From Loktanella sp. IMCC34160 (GTDB taxonomy: Bacteria; Pseudomonadota; Alphaproteobacteria; Rhodobacterales; Rhodobacteraceae): a DNA stretch of 64,000 bases. A program made the translations under genes and the position numbers. The notes beneath the pieces are model-generated. The model was not told the origin of the DNA. It searched no databases and worked only from the letters and a program-made list of their open reading frames with translations. The DNA lies in contig NZ_SELP01000002.1 in the NCBI RefSeq assembly GCF_004145845.1, forward strand, positions 186,001 through 250,000, given 5' to 3'. This document shows, piece after piece, positions 33,445 through 42,515 of the stretch (position 1 is the first letter of the stretch; each line of letters begins with the position of its first letter).

Positions 33445-33467
33445 TGTCAGACATTAATTGTTTGACA
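33445..33467. promoter_or_regulatory. Paired GntR operators between gntR and the dmdA operon
   Basis: TGTCAGACA (33445-33453, a perfect 9-bp palindrome) and TGTTTGACA (33459-33467) lie 14 bp apart, in a short AT-rich patch 16-38 bp upstream of gntR and 74-96 bp upstream of the DUF2182 gene. The TNGTNNNACNA core fits FadR-type GntR sites. They are placed to control gntR itself and the divergent operon. Confidence 0.72.
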
Positions 33468-33540
33468 TTTCTGCCATATGGGCAGAGCCTAGTTTCAAGG
33501 CGGCAGCCCGACAAGCTGATTCCGCACCTTGGGAGGGTTC

Positions 33541-34320
33541 ATGTCCGATACCAGCGCCACCCTGAAACGGCGTTTGCCCCGCATTGGCGGGGCCGGTTTC
33601 GTGTGGTTGGGTATCTATGCCGCGATCCTTCTGGGCTGGGCTGGCGTGGTGATCATGTCGCGCGGGTTGCCCGGCGCGGACCTTCCGGCGGAGATTTGGG
33701 AAAGCCTGTGCGCGGCGGCGGCCGAGGCCGATCTGGGCGCCCTTTTCCTGATGTGGGCGCTGATGGTGCTGGCGATGATGTTGCCCACCGCCGTGCCCGC
33801 CTTTCGCACCTATGATGACCTGCGGCAGGCCGGGGCCGGAACCACGGCCGGGTTCGTGGCGCTGGTGACCGGCTATGGTCTGGTGTGGTTGATTGGTGCC
33901 GGGGCAGGGGCCGTGGCGCAATGGGCGCTGTCCCGCGCGGGTCTTTTGTCGCCGCTGGGGCAAAGCCTGTCGCCCTGGCTGACCTCGGGCCTTTTGATCG
34001 TGGCGGGCGGCTATCAATTCACCCGTTTCAAGGACGCCTGCCTGTCCAAATGCCGGATGCCGATGACCTTTTTCATGGAACGCTGGAAACCCGGTGCCCG
34101 CGCGGCCCTGCGCATGGGCGTTGACCTTGGGATCGTCTGTTTCGGATGCTGCTGGGCGCTGATGCTCTTGGCCTTTGTCGGCGGCACGATGGCCCTGTGG
34201 TGGATGGGCCTTGCCACCCTTTTCATGACTTTCGAGAAGCTGCCCGGCCTTGGCCGCTTCCTGACCCGCCCTGCCGGGATCGTGCTGATCTGCGCGGCCC
34301 CGCTTCCCTTTGTTGTCTAA
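33541..34320 (+). CDS. DUF2182 cysteine-rich membrane protein
   Basis: A 259-residue inner-membrane protein with about six TM segments. Conserved cysteines: C-L-S-K-C at 167-171 and C-F-G-C-C at 200-204, and a methionine-rich stretch (M-W-A-L-M-V-L-A-M-M-L) in TM2. The family is annotated as predicted metal-binding membrane protein; function is not established. GGGAGG precedes the ATG. It is followed 15 bp later by a DUF1326 gene, a recurrent pair. Thiol and Met clustering suggests copper or other soft-metal handling, but this is inference. Confidence 0.85.
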   Translation: MSDTSATLKRRLPRIGGAGFVWLGIYAAILLGWAGVVIMSRGLPGADLPAEIWESLCAAAAEADLGALFLMWALMVLAMMLPTAVPAFRTYDDLRQAGAGTTAGFVALVTGYGLVWLIGAGAGAVAQWALSRAGLLSPLGQSLSPWLTSGLLIVAGGYQFTRFKDACLSKCRMPMTFFMERWKPGARAALRMGVDLGIVCFGCCWALMLLAFVGGTMALWWMGLATLFMTFEKLPGLGRFLTRPAGIVLICAAPLPFVV

Positions 34321-34335
34321 CCGAAAGGATGCCCC

Positions 34336-35019
34336 ATGGCCTCTGACAAGATCAAAGCCCCCGCCAAAATCTCGAACCGCCATCCGGCGGCGGGCCCGGT
34401 GGACCAAAGCCAGACGCCCTGGGCGATCAAGGGCGAGTTGATCCTGAACTGCAACTGCACGGTCTTCTGTCCCTGCGTGATCAGCCTTGGGGAACATCCG
34501 CCGACCGAAGGGTACTGCATGGGCTGGGCCGGGATCCGGATCGACAGCGGCCATTATGGCGACGAAGATCTGTCGGGGCTGAACGTCGGCCTTCTGCTGG
34601 AAATTCCGGGCAAGATGGGGCGCGGCAACTGGAAGGCCGCCGCCTATATCGACGAACGGGCCAGCTATGACGCCTACGAGGGGCTCTTGCGCATCTTCTC
34701 GGGCAAGGCACGTGGCACCACGGGGTTGTTCAAGGTTTTGGTCAGCGAATTCCTTGGCGCCGAACGCGCGCCGGTGGTGTTCGAGACCGAAGGCAAGACC
34801 CGCCGCCTGATGGTCGGCAAGAAGATTCAGGGGTCGATCACCCCGGTTCCGGGCAAGGGCGGCGAGGATATCGTCGTGCACAATACCGAATACTGGATGG
34901 GCCCCGACATCACCGTCGCCAAGGCCGATCTGGGCAAGGTCCGCGCCTTCGGCCGGGTCTGGGACTTTGACGGACGGTCGGCCGAGATCTGCCAGATCGA
35001 CTGGCACGGCCCGCGCTAA
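34336..35019 (+). CDS. DUF1326 cysteine-rich protein
   Basis: A 227-residue cytosolic-looking protein. N-terminal motif L-N-C-N-C-T-V-F-C-P-C (Cys39, 41, 45, 47) plus Cys61 could bind a metal or cluster; the rest is a soluble beta-rich domain (R-R-L-M-V-G-K-K-I, N-T-E-Y-W-M-G-P-D-I-T-V-A). It follows the DUF2182 gene by 15 bp and precedes dmdA by 21 bp, so it is part of the same operon. The pair may form a membrane/soluble metal system; why it sits in a DMSP demethylase operon is unknown. Confidence 0.85.
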   Translation: MASDKIKAPAKISNRHPAAGPVDQSQTPWAIKGELILNCNCTVFCPCVISLGEHPPTEGYCMGWAGIRIDSGHYGDEDLSGLNVGLLLEIPGKMGRGNWKAAAYIDERASYDAYEGLLRIFSGKARGTTGLFKVLVSEFLGAERAPVVFETEGKTRRLMVGKKIQGSITPVPGKGGEDIVVHNTEYWMGPDITVAKADLGKVRAFGRVWDFDGRSAEICQIDWHGPR

Positions 35020-35040
35020 TTCTTTCAACACAGGTGTAAA

Positions 35041-36129
35041 ATGGCATCCATCTTTCCGTCCCGCCGCGTTCGGTCCACCCCCTTTACGCCGGGGGTGACA
35101 GCCGCGGGCATGTCTGTCTGCACGGTTTACAACCGGATGATCCTGCCGTCGGTGTTCGCCGGGCAGGAAGAAGACTATCGCCACCTCAAGACCCATGTGC
35201 AGGTCTGGGACGTGGCCTGTGAACGTCAGGTCGAGGTGGTTGGGCCGGACGCCCGCCGCCTTCTGGACCTGATTAGCCCGCGCGATCTGGACAAGATGGC
35301 GATGGATCAATGCTACTACATGCCCGCGATTGACCGGGACGGTGGGATGCTGAACGATCCGGTGCTGGTCAAGCTGGCAGAGGACCGATTCTGGATTTCC
35401 GTCGCTGACAGCGACTATCTGCAATATGTGGTCGGTGTGCGCGACGCGCTGGGGCTGGATGCGCAGGTGTTCGAACCTGACGTCAGCCCGCTGGCGGTGC
35501 AGGGCCCGAAATCGGATGACCTGATGGCCCGCGTCTTTGGCGACATCGCGCGCGACATCCGGTTCTTCCGCTACAAACGTTTGCCGTTCATGGGGCGCGA
35601 ACTGGTCGTGGCCCGGTCGGGCTATTCCAAACAGGGCGGGTTCGAGATTTACGTGGATGGGTCGGACATCGGTATGCCCCTGTGGGATGCCCTGTTCGCG
35701 GCGGGTGCAGACCTGAACGTGCGGGCCGGCTGCCCCTCGACCATGGAACGGGTCGAAGCGGGGCTGCTCAGCTATGGCAATGACATGACCCGCGACAACA
35801 CGCCGTTTGAATGCGGCTTGGGTAAATTCGTCAACTCGCCGCGCGATTACATCGGCAAGGCGGGGCTCTTGGCCCGGTCGGAACCCACGCAGCAAATCCG
35901 CCCGATCGAAATCATGGGCGACATTCCCCCGATCAACTTTGCCTGGCCGTTGCGCGCGGGCGGCAAAGAGGTTGGCCAGGTCACGACGGCGATCTGGTCC
36001 CCCGATTTCAAGACAAATGTGGCCATCGGCATGGTGGACCGCGCCCACTGGGATGCGGGCACCGCGCTGGAGGTGGAAACCGTCGCCGGGCCGCGCAAGG
36101 CGGTCGTGAAGGATAAATTCTGGATCTGA
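35041..36129 (+). CDS. dmdA: DMSP demethylase DmdA
   Basis: A 362-residue tetrahydrofolate-dependent DMSP demethylase, related to GcvT aminomethyltransferase. It converts DMSP plus THF to methylmercaptopropionate plus 5-methyl-THF. The N-terminus M-A-S-I-F-P-S-R-R-V-R and segments H-V-Q-V-W-D-V-A-C-E-R-Q-V, M-L-N-D-P-V, V-S-P-L-A-V-Q-G-P and A-R-S-G-Y-S-K-Q-G-G-F-E-I-Y match roseobacter DmdA closely, as I recall it; ordinary GcvT lacks this N-terminus. Length is the usual about 364. It is third in the DUF2182-DUF1326-dmdA-acuI operon. Confidence 0.93.
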   Translation: MASIFPSRRVRSTPFTPGVTAAGMSVCTVYNRMILPSVFAGQEEDYRHLKTHVQVWDVACERQVEVVGPDARRLLDLISPRDLDKMAMDQCYYMPAIDRDGGMLNDPVLVKLAEDRFWISVADSDYLQYVVGVRDALGLDAQVFEPDVSPLAVQGPKSDDLMARVFGDIARDIRFFRYKRLPFMGRELVVARSGYSKQGGFEIYVDGSDIGMPLWDALFAAGADLNVRAGCPSTMERVEAGLLSYGNDMTRDNTPFECGLGKFVNSPRDYIGKAGLLARSEPTQQIRPIEIMGDIPPINFAWPLRAGGKEVGQVTTAIWSPDFKTNVAIGMVDRAHWDAGTALEVETVAGPRKAVVKDKFWI

Positions 36130-36195
36130 CGGGCGCAGTCACGCGTCCACGGGTCCAGACCAATGCAGGTCAGCCTGCACAAGAAGGAGATTGAT

Positions 36196-37185
36196 ATGTT
36201 CAACGCGCTGGTGGTGCGGAAAGACGAAGAAAGCGGCAAGACCTCGGCCCAGGTCGAGGAGGTCTCGGTCGATCAGCTGCCCGAGGGCGAGGTTCTGGTC
36301 GCGGTGGATTATTCGACCGTGAACTACAAGGATGGGCTGTGCATCGGACCGGGCGGCGGGCTTGTCCGCAGCTACCCGCATGTGCCGGGGATCGACTTTG
36401 CCGGCACGGTCGAGGCATCGGAGGATGCCCGTTACAAGCCCGGCGACAAGGTGGTTCTGACCGGCTGGCGCGTCGGCGAAAACCGCTGGGGCGGCTATGC
36501 GCAGAAGGCGCGGGTCAAGGCCGATATGCTGGTGCCGCTGCCCGAGGGGCTGACCACGCGGCAGGCAATGGCCGTGGGCACCGCCGGGCTGACGGCGATG
36601 CTGGCGGTCATGGCGCTGGAAGATCAGGGGATCACGGATGGTCCGGTTCTGGTGACAGGTGCCGCTGGCGGGGTCGGGTCGGTCGCGACCGCGATCCTGG
36701 CCAAGCTGGGCCATCAGGTTGCCGCCGTCACCGGGCGCCCGGAGCAGGCCGACTATCTGACCGGCCTTGGCGCGAGCGAGATTATCGCCCGTGACGAACT
36801 GACCGAAGTGACCCGCAAGCCGCTGGAGGCCGAACGCTGGGGCGGCTGCGTCGATGCGGTTGCTGGCGCGATGCTGGGCCGGGTGCTGAAGCAGATGCAA
36901 TACGGGTCCTCCGTGGCCGCCATCGGCCTTGCCGGTGGGGCGGCCATCGACGGCGCGTTGATCACCCCCTTCATTCTGCGGGGCGTGAACCTATTGGGGA
37001 TCGACAGCGTGATGCAGCCCTATGACAACCGCGTCCGCGCCTGGCAGCGGATCGCCAGCGATCTGCCGATGGACAAGCTTGAGGCGATGGTGCAGCCCGC
37101 CACCCTGTCCGACCTGCCGGGTCTGGGCCGCGACATCCTGAAGGGTCAGGTTAAGGGCCGGGTCGTGGTGGATGTGAACGCCTGA
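36196..37185 (+). CDS. acuI: Acryloyl-CoA reductase AcuI
   Basis: A 329-residue MDR-family NADPH-dependent reductase converting acryloyl-CoA to propionyl-CoA, detoxifying acrylate formed from DMSP. It has the quinone-oxidoreductase/AcuI pattern Y-S-T-V-N-Y-K-D-G, P-G-I-D-F-A-G-T-V, and the Rossmann motif G-A-A-G-G-V-G-S-V. No zinc-binding cysteines, as expected. It starts at the ATG with AAGGAG upstream, 66 bp after dmdA; dmdA-acuI is a conserved roseobacter operon. It would also serve acrylate released by DddP. Confidence 0.95.
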   Translation: MFNALVVRKDEESGKTSAQVEEVSVDQLPEGEVLVAVDYSTVNYKDGLCIGPGGGLVRSYPHVPGIDFAGTVEASEDARYKPGDKVVLTGWRVGENRWGGYAQKARVKADMLVPLPEGLTTRQAMAVGTAGLTAMLAVMALEDQGITDGPVLVTGAAGGVGSVATAILAKLGHQVAAVTGRPEQADYLTGLGASEIIARDELTEVTRKPLEAERWGGCVDAVAGAMLGRVLKQMQYGSSVAAIGLAGGAAIDGALITPFILRGVNLLGIDSVMQPYDNRVRAWQRIASDLPMDKLEAMVQPATLSDLPGLGRDILKGQVKGRVVVDVNA

Positions 37186-37210
37186 TCGCAAATCAGAGTG
37201 CCAAAATGAA

Positions 37211-37236
37211 AACGGCGCCGGGAGACCGGCGCCGTT
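37211..37236. terminator. Bidirectional terminator between acuI and the BCCT gene
   Basis: AACGGCGCCGG (37211-37221) pairs perfectly with CCGGCGCCGTT (37226-37236) around GAGA, with A and T stretches on both sides. It lies between the convergent acuI and BCCT genes. Confidence 0.9.
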
Positions 37237-37260
37237 TCGCGTTTTCAGGTCGGGTCGGGG

Positions 37261-39072
37261 CTATTCGCCCGCAACCCCGTGCTTTTCCCGCAGGCTGTCG
37301 CGATACAGCGCCTTGGCCAGCGCCACGCACATCAGCCCCATGACCATGGTAAAGGGCAAGGCGCCGATGATCATCGCCGATTGCAGCGCGTTCATCGGGT
37401 TTTCCTCGCCCGCGGCCAGTAGCAGCGCGCCGATCACGAGGGTCAGCAGGATGCCCCAGATGATGCGGTGCTTGATCCCGGTTTCCTGTTCGCCGCCGGA
37501 CATGATCGTGTTCATCACAAGGATGCCCGAGTCCGCTGAGGTGACAAGGAAGGTCATCACCAGAACCACGCACATGACGGTGATCCCGCTTAGGAACGCC
37601 CCGTCTCCCAGCATGATCTGGAGCGTCACGAACAGTTTGTTTGTGTTCGATGCGCCGGTGATCGCGCCCTCTGCCGCGCCCGAAAGTTCAAGGTCGATCG
37701 CGGTGCCGCCAAGGATGGTCATCCAGGCAAAGCAGACCAGTGCCGGAGCGATGACACAGCCGACGATGAATTCACGCACCGACCGGCCCTTGGAAATGCG
37801 GGCAAGGAACAGGCCGACGAAGGGCGAGAAGGCAATCCACCAGGCCCAGTAGAAGGTAGTCCAGCCCGCCTGCCAGCCGAACTGGCGTCCGGCATTGCCC
37901 GCCTCGTAAACGGCGGCAAGGGTTTCCGGCGGCAGGGCGGCGGCGTCGCCTTCCAGACCGGCGACAAAGCTATCGAACGATCCCCAGGGGTTCTGCGCGC
38001 CTGACAGGCTTTCGGCCAGCGGTTGCGCCTCTGCCGGAAGCAGAGAGGCGAAATCGACGGCGGATTGCGGCCCCCATGCGCCGAAGGACAGCTGCACGAA
38101 GTGCAGGATGTAGTCGACCAGAGCACTGCCATAGGTGGTCATCGCAAAGACGAATGACCCGAAGACAACGAAGGTCAGCAGCAGGATGATCGACATCACA
38201 AGGTTCAGGTTGGACAGGTATTTCACCCCGCGCCCGACACCCGAGACAGCCGAGATGATCGACAGCCCCATGATCACGACCAGACCGGCAATCAGCCCGA
38301 CCTTGGACGGGGTCGGCACCTCGGCGCCCATGTTCATGACCCATTCCATACCAGTGACCGCATAGACCCCGTCGATGAACTGGCTAACGCCGAACCCGAT
38401 GGTGACGGACACGCCAAGGATCGTGGCGACGATACCCAGAACGTCGACGATATGGCCGAAGAAGCCGTTGACATAGCGACCAAACAGCGGCGTCAGCGCC
38501 GAGCGGATCGTCAGGGGCATGTCACGCGTATAGGCGTAATAGGCCAGCGACAGGCCTGTCACGACGTAGATCACCCATGCGTGGAACCCGTAGTGCAGGA
38601 AGGTATAGCGATAGCCCGATTGCAGGGCCTCTTCGGTGCCGCCTGCAACCGCGCCGGAGATGACAACAGGGTTCGACCCCCAGAGGCCCAGCGGTTCGGC
38701 AGTGGCAAAGACCATCAGGCCGACGCCCAGACCGGCGCCGAACATCATCGAGAACCACGAGAAGTTGGAAAACTCCGGCTTTTCGCCTTCGCGACCCATG
38801 ACCTTTCGCCCCGAGGGCAGTACGGCCACGGCCAGCAGGAAGAAGGCAAAGAACCCGACGATGATGATGTAGAAGCTGTTGAATGTTTCCAGAAGCCGCC
38901 AGTTCAGGCTGCCCAGCGTGCTGCCGGCGTTGGCGGGCCAGACAAGGGCCCAGATCACCAGCAGCGACATGGACACCTTGGAAATAAGCGCGATGGGCAG
39001 GCTGTGCCCTTCGTAGAACCCCGAAGGCGCCTTCGGAATATGCAGTTCGGTAAATGGTGGTTTAATCGCCAT
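37261..39072 (-). CDS. BCCT-family betaine/choline/DMSP transporter
   Basis: A 603-residue transporter with 12 TM segments. The BCCT signature and aromatic box are present (G-W-T-T-F-Y-W-A-W-W-I-A-F-S-P-F-V-G-L-F-L-A-R-I-S-K-G-R), with E-P-L-G-L-W-G in TM4 region. BCCT carriers take up glycine betaine, choline, carnitine or DMSP. Location next to dmdA-acuI makes DMSP or glycine betaine uptake likely, but substrate cannot be told from sequence. GAGGGG lies before the ATG at 39072; the frame is open further upstream without homology. Confidence 0.9.
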   Translation of the reverse strand: MAIKPPFTELHIPKAPSGFYEGHSLPIALISKVSMSLLVIWALVWPANAGSTLGSLNWRLLETFNSFYIIIVGFFAFFLLAVAVLPSGRKVMGREGEKPEFSNFSWFSMMFGAGLGVGLMVFATAEPLGLWGSNPVVISGAVAGGTEEALQSGYRYTFLHYGFHAWVIYVVTGLSLAYYAYTRDMPLTIRSALTPLFGRYVNGFFGHIVDVLGIVATILGVSVTIGFGVSQFIDGVYAVTGMEWVMNMGAEVPTPSKVGLIAGLVVIMGLSIISAVSGVGRGVKYLSNLNLVMSIILLLTFVVFGSFVFAMTTYGSALVDYILHFVQLSFGAWGPQSAVDFASLLPAEAQPLAESLSGAQNPWGSFDSFVAGLEGDAAALPPETLAAVYEAGNAGRQFGWQAGWTTFYWAWWIAFSPFVGLFLARISKGRSVREFIVGCVIAPALVCFAWMTILGGTAIDLELSGAAEGAITGASNTNKLFVTLQIMLGDGAFLSGITVMCVVLVMTFLVTSADSGILVMNTIMSGGEQETGIKHRIIWGILLTLVIGALLLAAGEENPMNALQSAMIIGALPFTMVMGLMCVALAKALYRDSLREKHGVAGE

Positions 39073-39309
39073 TTTGTCCCCTCTTGAATGAATCACGCCG
39101 CCGTTGGCCGGGGTCTTGAAGATTTTGAACAGGGTGGGTCTTGTGGGCGCGGTCGGGTGGTTCGGCAACGCCCCATGATGTTCGCAATGCGACAGTTTGG
39201 CCCAATTGCGGGTATTGTCGCCCCATGGTTGCGCAAACGGTTTTCGTGTTTTTTTGCGATCCACGGGGGGACGCCGGACGTAAGTAAGAAAAACGGGCAG
39301 GGTTTACGC

Positions 39310-40737
39310 GTGTCATCATCCCCAATCATTCTGTGGTTCCGCCGCGATCTGCGGCTGTCGGATCATCCGGCCCTGCACGAGGCGGCGCAAACGGGCCGCC
39401 GTGTCATTCCGGTGTTTCTGGATGATGAGGTCACTGCGACTTTGGGCGCCGCACCCCGGTTCCGGCTTGGGCTGGCGGTTGAGTCCTTCGGCGATGCGCT
39501 GGGCCGGCATGGCAGCCGCCTGATCCTGCGCCGGGGCCGGGCGCTGGAGGTGCTGCGGGCGCTGATCGCTGAAACCGGGGCCGGGGCGGTCTGGTGGACC
39601 CGTGCCTATGACCCGGACAGCAAGGCCCGCGATACAGAGGTTAAGGCCGCCCTGAGGGCCGAAGGGGTCGACGCCCGGTCCTTTGGTGGCGCGGTCCTGT
39701 TCGAACCCTGGACCGTCGAAACGGGGCAGGGCGGGTATTACAAGGTCTATTCGCCCTATTGGCGGGCGGTGAAGGACCGCGACCCCGGTCTGCCCATGCC
39801 ACGCCCGGCCCGGATTTTCGCGCCAGAGGTCTGGCCCGCCTCGGACAGTCTTTCTGATTGGCGGATGGACGTGCCGATGCGCCGGGGCGCGGACATCGTC
39901 CGGGGCTGGCAGTCGCCGGGTGAAGACGCGGCGGCGGACATGCTGGGCAGCTTCCTGGAACGACGCGTCGAAGGCTACAAGGCGCGGCGTGATTTCCTTG
40001 CCGAGGATGCAACATCCGGTCTGTCCGAAGGGCTGTCCTATGGCGAAATATCGCCGCGCACCATCTGGCATGCGGGACGCCGGGCGATGGAAGAGGGCGC
40101 TGCAGGGGCGGAGCATTTCCTGAAGGAACTGGTCTGGCGCGAGTTCGCCTGGCATCTGGCGCACCATTGCCCGGGGCTGGCCACGGAAAACTGGCGCCCG
40201 GAATGGGCGGGCTTTCCGTGGGATACGGATGAAGACCGGCCCGAGGTGGTGGCGTGGAAACAGGCGCGCACCGGGATCCCGGCCGTGGATGCCGGGCTTC
40301 GGGAAATGTATGTGACTGGCCGGATGCATAACCGGGCCCGGATGATCGTTGCCTCTTACCTGACCAAGCACCTGATGGCGGATTGGCGGATCGGGATGCA
40401 CTGGTTCGCCGATTGCCTGACCGATTGGGACTGGGCTGCCAATGCGATGGGCTGGCAATGGGTTGCGGGCTGCGGGCCGGATGCCGCCCCCTATTTCCGG
40501 GTGTTCAATCCGGTCGGCCAACAGGAAAAATTCGACCCCGACCAATCCTACATCCGGCGCTGGATCGCCGAGGAGCAGGGGCAGCCGCCAGACACCGCGT
40601 TGGCCTATTTCGATGCGGTTCCGGCCTCGTGGGGGCTGGCGCGTGAGGCCCGGTATCCCGCGCCCGTCGTGACGCCCGAGGCAGGCCGAAAAAGGGCGCT
40701 TTCAGCCTATGAGGCATGGAAGGCCGACCGCGAGTGA
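39310..40737 (+). CDS. phr: Deoxyribodipyrimidine photolyase
   Basis: A 475-residue class I photolyase/cryptochrome-family enzyme. It starts at GTG (39310) just before V-S-S-S-P-I-I-L-W-F-R-R-D-L-R-L-S-D-H-P, the canonical photolyase N-terminus; the ORF extends further up without homology. The FAD domain has the H-N-R-A-R-M segment, the D-W-D-W-A-A-N-A-M-G-W-Q-W stretch and the C-terminal Y-F-R-V-F-N-P-x-x-Q-x-x-K-F-D. It repairs UV-induced pyrimidine dimers using light. A GATCC (39258-39262) and TAAG (39281) pair 18 bp apart resembles what I recall of Rhodobacter sigma-E promoters. cfa follows 82 bp later. Confidence 0.93.
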   Translation: MSSSPIILWFRRDLRLSDHPALHEAAQTGRRVIPVFLDDEVTATLGAAPRFRLGLAVESFGDALGRHGSRLILRRGRALEVLRALIAETGAGAVWWTRAYDPDSKARDTEVKAALRAEGVDARSFGGAVLFEPWTVETGQGGYYKVYSPYWRAVKDRDPGLPMPRPARIFAPEVWPASDSLSDWRMDVPMRRGADIVRGWQSPGEDAAADMLGSFLERRVEGYKARRDFLAEDATSGLSEGLSYGEISPRTIWHAGRRAMEEGAAGAEHFLKELVWREFAWHLAHHCPGLATENWRPEWAGFPWDTDEDRPEVVAWKQARTGIPAVDAGLREMYVTGRMHNRARMIVASYLTKHLMADWRIGMHWFADCLTDWDWAANAMGWQWVAGCGPDAAPYFRVFNPVGQQEKFDPDQSYIRRWIAEEQGQPPDTALAYFDAVPASWGLAREARYPAPVVTPEAGRKRALSAYEAWKADRE

Positions 40738-40819
40738 TGCCGGTAGTGACTTTTTTGCCGGTCGTATTAGAATTTGAAGAAACAGCCGGGACACATCGGC
40801 GACAAAGACAGGAGTGGGG

Positions 40820-42028
40820 ATGATCCTGACAACCACCAAAGGGCAGAGCGATCTGCCGCGATACTTCGCACCCGTTTTCGAAAAGGTCAGCCAGATTAAG
40901 CGGGGACGTCTGGATATGGTCCTGCCGGATGGGCGCGTGTTCCGGGCGGAGGGCGCAGAGCCGGGCTATGTCGCCGAACTGCATATTCATAATCCGGATT
41001 GCTTTGCCCGCCTGATCCGCGAGGGCGACCTTGGGTTTTCCGAGGCCTATCTGGACGGTTGGTGGTCCACGCCGGACCTGATGACCTTCATGGACCTTGT
41101 CCATGATGAGGCCGAGGAGATCTATGACGGGTTCCCCGGTCAGTTTCTTGTGCGGGCCTACGAGAAGCTTCGGTTCTGGATGCAGTCCAACACCAAGTCG
41201 CAGGCAAAAAAGAATATCTCTTACCACTATGACCTTGGGAACGACTTCTACAGCCTGTGGCTGGACGAAAGCATGACCTATTCCAGCGCCAAGTTCGAAA
41301 CGGGGCAGGAAAGCCTTGAGAAGGCGCAGGAGCAGAAATACGCCTCGATGTTGGACCAGATGGGCGCGCAGGAAGGCGACCATATTCTGGAAATCGGCTG
41401 TGGCTGGGGTGGCTTTGCCGAATATGCGGCGGCCAAGCGCGGCATGAAGGTCACCTGCCTGACGATTTCCAAGGAACAGTTCAAGTACGCCGTTGACCGC
41501 ATTGAAAAGGCCGGGCTTTCCGACCGTGTGACCTTCAAGTTGCAGGACTATCGGGACGAGGTGGGCCAATACGATGGCATCGCCAGCATCGAGATGTTCG
41601 AAGCCGTGGGCGAGAAATACTGGCCGGTCTATTTCGAAAAGGTTCGCCAGTGCCTGAAACCGGGCCGGAATGCCACGCTTCAGATCATCACCGTTCAGGA
41701 CAAACGGTGGGAGGTCTATCGGCGCGGGGTCGATTTCATCCAGAAATACATCTTCCCCGGCGGGATGCTGCCCTCGCCCACGGTGCTGCGGGCCGAGGTG
41801 GAAAAGGCGGGGCTTTCTGTCGCCCGGTCGGTCGAATTCGGCGAAAGCTACAGCCAGACGCTGCGGCGCTGGCACGAGGTCTTCAACGACAAATGGGATC
41901 AGGTCGCGGCGCTGGGCTTTGACGACCGGTTCCGCCGGATGTGGAACTTCTACCTCACCTCTTGCGCGGGGACCTTCCATAGCGGAAACTGCGACGTGAC
42001 GCAGATTACGGTCAGCCGCCCGGCCTAG
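40820..42028 (+). CDS. cfa: Cyclopropane-fatty-acyl-phospholipid synthase
   Basis: A 402-residue SAM-dependent enzyme that adds a methylene group across double bonds of membrane phospholipid acyl chains. The SAM motif L-E-I-G-C-G-W-G-G and the Y-H-Y-D-L-G-N-D-F-Y and F-I-Q-K-Y-I-F-P-G-G segments are typical. It starts at the ATG at 40820 with AGGAG upstream. In Rhodobacter sphaeroides phrA and cfaA are also adjacent and belong to the sigma-E singlet-oxygen response, as I recall; conservation of the pair supports a photo-oxidative role here. Confidence 0.94.
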   Translation: MILTTTKGQSDLPRYFAPVFEKVSQIKRGRLDMVLPDGRVFRAEGAEPGYVAELHIHNPDCFARLIREGDLGFSEAYLDGWWSTPDLMTFMDLVHDEAEEIYDGFPGQFLVRAYEKLRFWMQSNTKSQAKKNISYHYDLGNDFYSLWLDESMTYSSAKFETGQESLEKAQEQKYASMLDQMGAQEGDHILEIGCGWGGFAEYAAAKRGMKVTCLTISKEQFKYAVDRIEKAGLSDRVTFKLQDYRDEVGQYDGIASIEMFEAVGEKYWPVYFEKVRQCLKPGRNATLQIITVQDKRWEVYRRGVDFIQKYIFPGGMLPSPTVLRAEVEKAGLSVARSVEFGESYSQTLRRWHEVFNDKWDQVAALGFDDRFRRMWNFYLTSCAGTFHSGNCDVTQITVSRPA

Positions 42029-42072
42029 GGCCAGAACAGAAGGCGGCGACCGACAGCAGAGGAGGGCAGTCC

Positions 42073-42513
42073 ATGCCAACCATGGGCAAACTTGTCGCCG
42101 CCGTGCTTTTCGGGGCATTGGCCTGGTATGTTTCGCAGTTGTGCATCCCGATCTTTCCCGAAGGAACGATGCCGACCTTTTGGACCGGCATTAACACGGG
42201 CTTTGGCATCCTGATGGGCTGGGTCGTGGCGGGCAAGCGGGCCGGAATGGGGCTGAACGCCGCGCTCAGCTACGGGGTCACCACGGCGGCGGCCATCATC
42301 TTCTGGGCTTTGTTCGGAAACTCCGCCGTCGAGATGGTCGAACGGTCGCTGGACAAACGCTATGATGGCCCGGTCGAGGCTGTCGTCAGCATTTTTGAAA
42401 TCGGGGTCGAAACCGGGCAGATGCTGGCGACTGCCGAGGTTCTGGGCGCCCTGTTCATCGGGTCGATCATCGCCGCGCTGATTGTCGAATTCGTGGGCAA
42501 GCGAGCGTCCTGA
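42073..42513 (+). CDS. trgA: TrgA-type membrane protein (tellurite resistance)
   Basis: A 146-residue protein with four hydrophobic segments (G-K-L-V-A-A-V-L-F-G-A-L-A; F-G-I-L-M-G-W-V-V-A; T-A-A-A-I-I-F-W-A-L; L-G-A-L-F-I-G-S-I-I-A-A-L). It matches TrgA of the R. sphaeroides trgAB-cysK tellurite-resistance locus. GGAGGG precedes the start. trgB begins 2 bp after its stop. The biochemical role of TrgA is unknown. Confidence 0.85.
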   Translation: MPTMGKLVAAVLFGALAWYVSQLCIPIFPEGTMPTFWTGINTGFGILMGWVVAGKRAGMGLNAALSYGVTTAAAIIFWALFGNSAVEMVERSLDKRYDGPVEAVVSIFEIGVETGQMLATAEVLGALFIGSIIAALIVEFVGKRAS

Positions 42514-42515
42514 GG

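Noticed and set aside
33454-36048. Long minus-strand open frame opposite the DMSP operon
   Set aside because: Antisense to DUF2182, DUF1326 and dmdA, which have clear homology; composition artefact.
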